Part shown: one piece after another, positions 46,641 to 56,080 of the stretch | Position numbering within the stretch: position 1 is the stretch's first letter | Layout of the letters: each line of letters opens with the position of its first letter | Source of the DNA: Plazaster borealis | Lineage: Eukaryota > Echinodermata > Asteroidea > Forcipulatida > Labidiasteridae | Direction: 5' to 3' | Assembly (NCBI GenBank): GCA_021014325.1 | Contig: JAJGQC010000556.1 | Coordinates: 992,001 to 1,056,000, forward strand | Length of the DNA stretch: 64,000 nucleotides | Notes under the pieces: generated by a model | What the model saw: only the letters and a program-made list of their open reading frames with translations | The model's database searches: none | What the model was told of the DNA's origin: nothing | Translations under genes and position numbers: made by a program

Positions 46641-47030
46641 TTAAAGGGAACGTTGCCTTGGATCGGGCGAGTTGGTCTATGAAAAGCATTTGTAACCGTT
46701 TGTTATAAAATTCATACAGTTAGAAAGATGTTTTAAAAGTAGAATACACTGATCCACACAAATATGTCTCGAAATTGCGCGGCTTTCCTTTTACATCGTG
46801 AACAAACACGGTCGGCCATTTTGTGGAGTCAACATTTTGACTCCACAAAATGGCCGACCGTGTTTGTTCGCAAAGTAAAAGGAAAACCACGCAATTTCGA
46901 GGCATATTGGTGTGGATCATTGTATTATACTTTTATAACGTCTTTCTAACCATATGCATTTTACAACAAACGGTTTCAAACGCCTTTTTTAAGACCAACT
47001 CGTCCGATCCAAGGCAACGTGTCCCTTTAA
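46641..47030. mobile_element. MITE family 3, nearly complete 390-bp palindrome
   Basis: TTAAAGGGAACGTTGCCTTG at the left and AAGGCAACGTGTCCCTTTAA at the right. The arms stay complementary up to a centre with CGGCCATTTTGTGGAGTCAA facing its complement. The whole element can form one long hairpin. No gene inside; the open frames are palindrome shadows. Confidence 0.85.
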
Positions 47031-47468
47031 AGTGTCCTAGCGCTAGCACCAAGCTGAAGTGAGCACCGAATTTGGGCCCAGCACCAAATTTCTCCTCAGC
47101 ACCAAATTTCAAAAATTCCGCTTATGACCGTCATTATAGTCATCACCATCAGGAATGTATCAACGACCCGCAGACGGTGTGTGCTACATACTAAGGTTGT
47201 GTCACCTTTAATTTATGATTTTTTGTATTTTTGATCATTGATAATTTTGTTACATCCCTGGCTATATCTCCTGAGCGGAAAAACATTCTCAGCCCACTAA
47301 TTAGCTCAGCCGAATTAATTAAAGTCTTAAAGTGTTAAAATAAGCACACTATGATTACGCACAGAATACAACTGACGTGCCCTACTTTGACACAACTTTC
47401 GTCAAAGTAAGGTATGTTACACGTACTTTGTACATTGTGTGGCTAGCAATGTACACACGTGCTAATTT

Positions 47469-47791
47469 GAGATACTAAGTCGTTCGAACGAGATACTAAG
47501 TCGTTCGAACGAGATAATTAAGTCGTTCGAACGAGATAGTTAGTTCGTTCGAACGAGATAATTAAGTAGTTCGAACGAGAAACTAAGTCGTTCGAACGAG
47601 ATACTAAGTCGTTCGAACGAGATATTAGGTCGTTCGAACGAGATACTAAGTCATTCGAACGAGATACTAAATCGTTCGAACGAGATACTACGGTCGTTCG
47701 AACGAGATACTAAGTCGTTCGAACGAGATAATTAAGTCGTTCGAACGAGATACTAAGTCGTTCAAACGAGATAGTCGTTCGACAATAGCTA
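47469..47791. repeat. 21-bp minisatellite, 15 units, each with GTTCGAAC
   Basis: Consensus GAGATACTAAGTCGTTCGAAC. Variation falls in the ACTAAGT half, while the TCGTTCGAACGA palindrome is kept in nearly all units. Confidence 0.95.
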
Positions 47792-48374
47792 CAGGCTTTC
47801 TTTTACCTACAGAGGGCGGGCGTGTTGTTCAACATATGCGGTTTTTGTTTTGTACGCTGAGTGTGGTGTTAAACACACAGCAGACGTTCAGAGGCATAAA
47901 ATGGATTACGACAAAATTAATGATTGAAGCTTATGTCCTACATTTCAGCTGGATGTAAAACTAGTGGTCGGGGCAAGTCAAACATATCTGAGGGTGTATG
48001 GTGTGTTTATGAATGATATGCCCGAATGACAGACTTAAAGTTAGAGTAAAAAAATTAACATGTTTAACGAAAGACACAACATATATATTTTTAAAAGTTT
48101 TAATTTAACCATGGTTTAACCATGGTTTTCAAACTAAGTCTTCTCTGAGACCAGGAGACTGAGACGAGTTTGAGCCTGCAAACACCACCGCTGGGCTATA
48201 AACGTGCAGACTGACTCTCGACCGTGCCATTTCGGTCTGGATGCACAATTTGTTTGACGACAAACCCACACAGTTTATCCCTTTTTGCCGAAGAATAGTT
48301 AATAATTTATTGTCCGGTAATACGCGCGGCACGGACAACGCGCAAGCGCGAACAGCGTATGTAACGGACACTAT

Positions 48375-48530
48375 GGACCAATCAAAACACACAAAAGCTT
48401 ACGTCAGCATGTATAACTGCATAGCAGCACTATATGGACCAATCAAAACACACAAAAGCTGCTGTCAGCGTACAGGTAACTGCATAGCAGCACCATGGAC
48501 CAATCAAAACACACATTCAAATTTGGCTGC
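48375..48530 (+). repeat. 61-bp tandem repeat with CCAAT box, three units
   Basis: GGACCAATCAAAACACACA occurs at 48375, 48436 and 48497, spaced exactly 61 bp, with TAACTGCATAGCAGCAC between. Confidence 0.85.
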
Positions 48531-48699
48531 ACAACACATAAGGAATGTTGGTATTTACTTGTTTTGTCATTAGAGAATGTGGTTCTTTGTATCAAATACT
48601 TTAATTTATTGTGGGGTTCCTCGATGGTTAAATTGCTACAAATCAGTCTTTAGAACTCAATTAGAGTAGAAAAACTTAAATCCTGTGTGTTTGTAACAG

Positions 48700-48772
48700 G
48701 GAATTAAGTTTTGTGTCCAGCTGCGTGGCTTGGAATGAACCTTCCTGGACCCTCTCATGGACACTGTGGGCT
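48700..48772 (+). CDS. possible exon, unknown gene
   Basis: Bounded by GTAACAG and GTAAGT. One frame is open throughout (ELSFVSSCVAWNEPSW...) and ends in phase 0. It is paired with the next entry only by phase. No domain recognised. Confidence 0.15.
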
Positions 48773-48944
48773 GTAAGTGTTGATTCCCTGCCCCAACTGC
48801 TCTGTGTAGACCTACATACACCACAGCAAAGCCTTGTGTGGATCACTGAGTGCCAGACTTAAGACAAGGCAAACTTGAATAACATTTGACTTCAAAATGG
48901 GTGGACCATCATGGAAAATGGCATCTCACAAATATCTTTGCTAG

Positions 48945-49020
48945 CATCAAGGTTATAGTCACTTGTGCGGCAAGTGCGGAGTTGACATGCACTGCAAAGC
49001 CTCCAAAAGGACCCTGGCAA
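48945..49020 (+). CDS. possible Cys/His-rich exon, unknown gene
   Basis: Bounded by TTTGCTAG and GTAAGT. The phase-0 frame reads HQGYSHLCGKCGVDMHCKAS and KRTLA. The C-x2-C..H-C spacing could bind a metal or form disulfides, but the segment is too short to assign. Confidence 0.2.
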
Positions 49021-50080
49021 GTAAGTGAACCCTCCCTCCCACACTCCCACATCCCGACCCCTCGAAGTCCACCTTACTATCTACCAATGACATAACCACC
49101 CCCCCCCCTCCTCAGAACCCTTTGCCCAGGCCCAGATGAGATTGAAACAATTTACAAATGAATGCTTCGATACTATAAAAAGACCCGTCTTTGCCTTGCT
49201 TCCCCACCCAAAAAGTAAAAAGTAATTTGGTTGGGGTGTAATTTAATTGTGTTTTTACTCAATGTCAGATTATCATAATAACAAAAACAGCAAACGGCAA
49301 GAGCACTGAATAAGGGGATTGTTAAAGAAAAATGCAAAGGCAAACTGCAGTTCTAATGGGCCAGAAGTGCCCCTGTTAATATTTAACTGTGATTTTGTGA
49401 TGGCAAAAATGTGCTAAATTCTCTTGTTTTTGCTTTTCTTTTTATTTGGGTACACTGACTCATAGAACTGAGAAAATCAAAATCTATATTTTTGTAAAAT
49501 ATCTCTATGGTGGCACTCATAAACAGTCACACAAAATGTACTTGTCTTCAAGGAATTATTATTATAACGATCTTGTTCAATTTTCATTTGAGTAATATTT
49601 GTATATGAAATAAGTTTTCTTGTGCCGCAGCTGAGCCTTTTGCTAAGCTTTACTCGTCCCTTGCACGGTCAGCCATTTGCGTGTAGAGCCTCGAATTAGG
49701 GACAGTAGTGAATAGAAGCATTATATAACTCTGTATTGTCACGGTAATGTAATGACGCTTTCATCCAAACAGAAACATAAATACAATCTAATGTCGTGTG
49801 ACACTCCATTAAGATACACTTCTGTGCAAAGCTGCTGTTTTGTTGGGAGTAAATGGCAGTGGACGAATAGACAGTACGTTTGTGACATCACCCAGTCTTG
49901 AGTTTAGCCAATCTTCGTTGACAAAATGTACGGTCGGCCTTCACTAACCAAAGCCCAATAATTTTATAATTAATAGTACAAAATAAAGCTTAACTAGACA
50001 TTGAGTTTTTGTTTACTACAAAAACACGGTGTTCGTGGTGAGTGATTGAATAAATAGGTCATTATACCTTATCAATCCAA
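49021..50080. other. gap, no gene
   Basis: AT-rich with no feature that I can support. Confidence 0.4.
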
Positions 50081-51320
50081 TACCTGGTTCAGGAGTTATG
50101 AATTTTTCAAAAAAAATTAACATCAACTTCCGGTTTTGACCGGAAGTCAAGGTCAAATAGGGGTCACATTTTGTGTAGCGCGTTTAGTTTATGAAGAGTT
50201 TTAGATGGTGTATGGATTGTAAACCTCCAACAATTTGTTGAAACATTAACTTTCACTTTCCGGTTTGAACCGGAAGTCAAGGTCAAATGAGGTCACAGTG
50301 TGTAGCGTTCCTTAAATCTTTGGAGCCCTTTCTGATGATGTATAGATGATACAAATCCAATGTGTGGTTCAGGAGTTCTAATTTTTTCAAATATTAAATT
50401 TCATCTTCCGGTTTGAACAGGAAGTAAAGGTCAATTGGGGTCACATTCTGTATATCGTTTGTTAAGTTGTTACATACTTGTCCAATGATGTATAGATTGT
50501 AAAAATCCATTGTGTGGTTCAGGAATTATGAATTTTGAAACATTAAATTTCAACTTCTCGCGTTATCTAAGTGGGTCAACACAAACGTGCGCTTTAATGC
50601 CCGTGGCTATAGACAAGATGTAAATGTCAAAAGGTTGTTATTTCTGTGCAAAAGTTTGAGCAGGCTCAACGTTCTACAACCTGATGCAAAAATTATGCTG
50701 AAGTGATAAGTAGTTTTTGAGATACGAATTTTGTGAATTTTTCAAATTCCGGTTTGAACCGGAAGTCAAGGTCAAATGGGGTCATACTTTGTGTAGCGTT
50801 TGTTGAACGTTTAACGACCTATCCGATGATGTATAGATTGTAAAATCCAATATGTGGTTCAAGAGTTATGATTTGTTTACAAATATTGAACTTTGACTCG
50901 TTGTAATTCAATACCTGATGACGTCATCATGACATCATCAAGTTTGTGTCGTCTTGATATTGAGGTCCAATTATCTGGTGAGTTTCAATGTTCAATTCAA
51001 TTTTAATCTTGAGTTATGCCCGAAATTCATTTTTTTAAAGAAAAACAAACAAAGGCAAACTTTGACCTTCCGGTACGACCGGAAGCAAAGATCATACGTT
51101 TTTTGCGTTAACTTTTGAAATGTTGCCCAAGTCTTGATCTATCCGATGCTCAATTATGAACATCACAGCTTTTAAATTCAAGGAGATACAGCCAATAGCA
51201 AATGGTCATTTTTCAACTTTAAAACCCTTGTAATTGGACACCTGATGACGTCATCGTGACGTCATCAAATCTGTGCCGTTTTCATTTTGAGGTTCAACTG
51301 TCTGATGAGTTTCAAGGTTC
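50080..51320. repeat. diverged tandem family with CCGGTTTGAACCGGAAGTCA
   Basis: Blocks at about 50130, 50260, 50406, 50743 and 51069 share CCGG-TTTGAA-CCGGAAG, AAGGTCAAATGGGGTCA and TGATGTATAGATTGTAAA. Units are about 130-330 bp apart and well diverged. The right third carries TGACGTCA pairs (50929, 51246, 51257). Confidence 0.7.
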
Positions 51321-51364
51321 AAATCAGTTTCAATCTTGAGTTATGTTCTAGAGAAGAGTTCCAG

Positions 51365-51405
51365 AAGAAGAAGAAGAAGAAGAAGATGGAGAAGAAGAAA
51401 AAAAC
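51365..51405. repeat. GAA microsatellite
   Basis: Repeated AGA/GAA triplets just left of a strong hairpin. Confidence 0.9.
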
Positions 51406-51413
51406 CAGAACAA

Positions 51414-51446
51414 TAGGTGTTCGTGCTCATATTGCACGAACACCTA
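51414..51446. repeat. perfect 13-bp hairpin, possible transposon end
   Basis: TAGGTGTTCGTGC, loop TCATATT, GCACGAACACCTA. Followed by AAAATTAC. Confidence 0.8.
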
Positions 51447-51534
51447 AAAATTACCCCTGCTGATAATCAATTGTGCTACGTACCCAAAACAAAAATTACA
51501 CATGATTTTAAGTCAATGCCACCTTAAACACGGT

Positions 51535-51765
51535 AAGACATGGTTGAGAGTGCCCATAATTTAAGTCAGTTTTACTGGCATGGTTGGGGTCAGGTTTGCC
51601 CACAGTTTGAGCATTGTAGTACCGACATGGTTGGGTTGGGGTCAGGTGTGCCCACAGTTGAGTCAGTTGTAGTAGGCCTACTGTATGGTTCGGGTAAGGT
51701 GTACTCGTGGTATTTGGGCGTATTGTAAGCCCATAATTGTAGGGGTCAGGTGTACCCAAGTGCAG
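51535..51765 (+). repeat. degenerate tandem repeat of about 60 bp
   Basis: CATGGTTGGGGTCAGGTTTG, CCCACAGTT and GTAGT words recur four times with drift. Confidence 0.65.
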
Positions 51766-52359
51766 TTTTCAATGTGCGACAGGGGATAGCCATTTGTCGG
51801 GCATCCTGTACATGTTTGATTTTTCGTATTAGAAACAGTTTTCAAGGCTGTGACATTTTAATCAAACCATTTGTTCCAATATATGTCTCATTTGAATCTG
51901 TGTAATGTAACTATGGCACTTGAGGCCTCCTTGGATGTTTGTCAAAGTTTGTAAACAAATAATTTTGTTAACAATATTGTGGCACTAAGGTTTTCCCTCC
52001 ACCATCCAAAGTCATAAGGGGGAAATTAAAAGGGCAATTTTTGTTTGTTTAAATAAAAACTAGGTTTACCCAAAGATACTCTGACACCATAAATGACTGT
52101 TGGCAGAAAAGTTCCTTGGATTAACTTGGTGGAATTGTACCAACAAGACTTGTTATTTGAGAACAGTCAATATTATTTATTACAATTAAAGTTAGGGAAT
52201 TCCCAGAAAAGGTGAAAACAGACACTAAGCAATTCAATTGGTGTTTGTCTGCTCAATTCTTTTAAACTTGGACCTAAATATGACATTTTGAATATCTGAT
52301 GAATGTAAAGTGCAGTAAGTTGCAAAAATGTAGCTATATAGGCACAACGACATTATGCT

Positions 52360-52875
52360 CTACCAGAATAAGGTTACCAGCCAAAATACTGTGTCACACG
52401 TACCATCTTGCTTTAACATAAAATATTGTAAGCAACATTTCCTGCTTAAAGGTAGGGTCATCTTTTGGTTGTTGTCAACGTTATGCTAATGTATAGGCCA
52501 AATTATCAATAAAGATACAATAAAGCCACCTGTGAAAGTTTCAGCGGAATACGGGGTCCATTGACAAAACGGCAAAAAACTGTCGCGGTTTTACAAAAAC
52601 AAAACCCCCCGAATCCATCCACGTTTGCACTCCCAAAATGAACCATACGGAAAATTAATCTCTAAAGATCTTTGGAGGTTCATATGATTTGTCTACATTT
52701 TTCCCCCGATTTCTAATCAACCAGGGCACTTCAGACAAAATCAATTCGAAGGATGCTTACAACCATTGCTATCTTTATGACAAAGAGGCTTTCGGATAAA
52801 AGTTACACAATCTGTTCATGGTCATTTGACAAAGTATGACCCTACCTAATTGGCAGCTCTATGAAATACGGCCTT
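52360..52875. repeat. GCTTAAGCA-type repeat interrupted by a MITE
   Basis: Left part 52360-52445 (GAATAAGGTTACCAGCCAAA..CATTTCCTGC) and right part 52850-52875 (TTGGCAGCTCTATGAAAT) are the two sides of one repeat of the 2160/9650 family. The MITE at 52446-52849 sits between. Confidence 0.65.
52446..52849. mobile_element. MITE family 2 (404 bp) nested in another repeat
   Basis: Ends TTAAAGGTAGGGTCAT and TATGACCCTACCTAA. The left flank is TTAA and the right is CTAA. Internal palindromic block AATCTCTAAAGATCTTTGG. No coding capacity. Confidence 0.75.
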
Positions 52876-53552
52876 CGTGGTCGTATTTTAACTCACGTAC
52901 AAGTATTTTTAGTGTTTACAACTAAGGACGATCTCAAGAGTTGCATGAGTATAGTTGCTCTGTATTTGTTTTGATATTGTGCCTTCCTTTCCTATTGTTT
53001 TAAGTAATTGGAGTGTTGTACTTTTTACTCTGCTTCTACTTTTGAAATTTAAATTTAAATAGCCTAACGTCGCTGCTTTAATCGCTTTGAACATTCTGTT
53101 TTGATTTATTGTTCATAACATTTCCGTCATGATCATCAGCTGTGCTGGATACCCAATGTCATGAAAATAAAAATATAAGTGTAAATATTTCTCGATCTAG
53201 TCATACAACTCATCACTATCTTGTAATAGTCTGTGTGTCACGATGATAAGATTATTAGCGTCGCCGATCAAATTATATTAAAATCAAAGAAGTTGCTCAA
53301 AATTAAGAAACCCGTAGACAAATCTGAATATATGTATTAACCAGCAGGATAGTCTCGGAATCAATATTACATTCCCCCTCCCCTCCAAAGTCCCGCAAAT
53401 TCAACAGCCTTAAATGTCAGGCTATCCTGCGCCATCCTTGGTGTCATCCCTCCAGCCATCCAGGAACGGACCCAAACAGAATATGTTGCGACCTATACCT
53501 TTAAGATCACCGGTTCAGCCATTATACATTATCGAGGGCAGTCCTTGTCTTA

Positions 53553-54012
53553 GGGTGCACCCCACTTTAAATAAAATCCCATAGCATACAGTGCAAAATG
53601 CTAAATATTCAAAAATAAAATAATAAAATACTTACAGCAGAGGGAAAGTTATTCATTGACTCTTGTACTTTTGTCGTCTGCTCAATTTAACATGGGGAGT
53701 CCCAAGGCCCGGCGACTTATTCTCCCTCCAAACCAAAACACCCATATACAGCAGAGTAATTTTCCAAACGTCCGAGTATCAGTCTTGACAAATTTCCCTA
53801 CATCTCTCAGCAAATAGGAACATACATCTTCCAAAACACCTCAAGTTGGAAGTCAACAACCCCAAGGCCACAATTCGGCAAATTTGTTACACTGTACCCC
53901 CTTTTATTGGGCTCTCAAATCTGTATAATATAGAATATTTCGAAGGCCTAAACAATATTAATGAGGCCGACGCTCTGTTTTCTCCCCATTTAGTGGGGTT
54001 CATCCTTATGTG
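53553..54012 (-). mobile_element. GGGTGCACCCCACT-ended MITE, left copy
   Basis: Ends AGGGTGCACCCCACTTTAAA and ATTTAGTGGGGTTCATCC. The sequence is the reverse complement of 62995-63411 through most of its length (for example AAACGTCCGAGTATCAGTCT versus its partner at about 63226-63246). Confidence 0.8.
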
Positions 54013-56080
54013 AGGATTTCTAAAAGGGTGTGGTTATTAGCAATGCAAAAGGAGATTGAACAACAACAAAGCACTTGTATTGATAGTATCATGAAGGTAG
54101 AAATGTCTACCTCCATGATGGTATTAACCTTGATTCAAACTTTGGAGAATCGATTATATGAATATATAATGTATAATGTAACAGCTGCAACGGTTATTCG
54201 ATTAATCGGTTAATCGGTCGTTGAAACGGTTAATACACGGTCCGCAAAGTAAGACAGGCAAAGGGTCGATCACAAAGCATTTTCAGGTAATACCAATCTT
54301 AAAACTTTGTCTCACAGCAATTAGCTGCAACATTGTGCATTATCAAAAATATAAACTGCTCGTGCTAAGTATAGTGCGTTTTTCGCAAACTAGGCGCAAT
54401 GTTCTACAAACGCCTGCTTAGAAATGCCCTCAAGTGTTCGAGGACATTCTATGTGTAAAATAAGGTGACATGGTGTGTAGTTTTTGTAATAAACGTTTGA
54501 CGCAAACAGTCTTAAATTCATTCAAAACGGTGAATGTCTATTGAATGCAATATAATATCCGAGTGAATATACTCTTTCGAACGGTTGACACTGACTGAAT
54601 ATTATTGTGCAACTGCCAAGTCTTGGGGAATGACCACTCTGAAATAAAACAAGCCACTTGCAAAAGGGAATTTTTCAATAAAGACTTAAGTTCAATATAT
54701 AGAAACAAATTGACCAGTGCAAGGCAATTGTCCCTTGATAACGGTCAGCATAGTAAGCTTGATTTTTATTCTGTATTGACTAAAGATTTAATTTGATGTC
54801 GTTTCATCGTCTACAATTTTAAATGCGAAACCATTTATCAACCCTGGGGTCAGTGCGCGTTTCACGAAGTCTGCGACAAAAAGGCTTTCTTTTAATCTTA
54901 TTTGGCAAACAAAGCCTGCGGGTTGATCAAAGTAAGGGCCTGACATAAAGCATCTTATAAGACGATAATTTCTTTTCTAAAACCGAATTTCCTTTTTGCC
55001 GACATCGATTCAGTAGTTTGTTAAAACCCAAGTGCATTTCCAGACTTGTACCGGTACCTTTAGAGAATTTTTGTATTGCCGGGAACTTGAAGCACATCAC
55101 TCTAAAAACTCCGGGGTCAAAATTTACTCTGATCCCGGGTCCCAGGGGCCTGACCCATTTGCCAAAAAAATGAGATTTTTGCATGGATTCTGCGTCAGTT
55201 TGATAGATAGATAGATAGATAAATGGTTTATTTATTATTTCAAAACACAAACAAGACATCATAATCAGAAGATTGAATTGCGTCTAAATTGTTTATCCAT
55301 TTCTTGTTAATTTTGACACAGATTCCGCGTCATTTGACCAAGAAATGGGTCAGACCCCCCCCCCCACCCGACCCGGAACCCGGTAATATTTAGTTGTAAG
55401 GGCAAGTAAAATGCACAGTTTACTAACCCAGTGAGCTACTTTACAAAAAGTTTTAGCGCAAGGTCTGACATAAGACCAGCTGTTAGAACGTGTCCGAATT
55501 AATTGCCAACTAGGCAGTGGCTACCTCCGGAACCCCGAAATGTTCTACAACTCGCTGTAGCTATTCGGCCATTCATAGCCGAAGTCGCCTAATTCTGACG
55601 TGGCCTAAAGTCCTTCCACTAAGCACAAAAACCATGGTGTGACAGTCATCCTAGCAGGTTATTAACTATAAAAACAATTGCTTTTAGAAACTCACAATCA
55701 CGCACAACTATGTGTGTATTACCAAAATTACTCCAATGTTATGCATCACTGTCTTTCCTATGTTAAAACTGTACTAAATAAAACTAACAGACTGAAAGTC
55801 TTATTTGAACATGTCGATTTTTCATTTCCATTTTTTTGGAATGGTTCAAAGATTTGCAAACGAATTGCCAGCGTCCCTCTGCTAGGCACACAACGAGGTA
55901 ATTCTGGGGAGTTTCTTGAAACAAAACACAGAAGAGGGCTACTTCATTTTAACAATGGCTATTCCATTCAGAGTCGAGGTGAGTTCCAGTATTTTACAGA
56001 ATCAGATTCGGAAAGATGCGTGCAAACGGAGATTCTCTGCCCAAAGAACACCCATTTCTTCTCGAATAAATTAGTTACAG
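54013..56080. other. segment between MITE and array, no gene
   Basis: Contains a short hairpin (CATGAAGGTAGA..TCTACCTCCATG, 54090-54118), CGATTAATCGGTTAATCGG (54199), the antisense non-LTR end at 55203 and C-rich DNA at 55353-55375. No gene that I can support. Confidence 0.5.
55203..55300 (-). mobile_element. very short 3' end of the 35871-39512 non-LTR family, antisense
   Basis: TAAATGGTTTATTTATTATT, AATCAGAAGATTGAATTGCG and TCTAAATT are the reverse complement of 39441-39510. A GATA microsatellite (55203-55220) sits where the element's 3' tail would be. Confidence 0.8.

Noticed and set aside
46764..46949. Similar proteins read on both strands at 46720-46949
   Set aside because: Both come from the two arms of a palindromic MITE.
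47469..47791. CRISPR array
   Set aside because: The 21-bp units have no spacers and the host is a eukaryote; it is a plain minisatellite.
54221..54421. BED zinc-finger transposase fragment (GPQSKTGKGSITKHF)
   Set aside because: A faint likeness to a BED-type start, but no Cys/His ligands follow and no TIR is seen.
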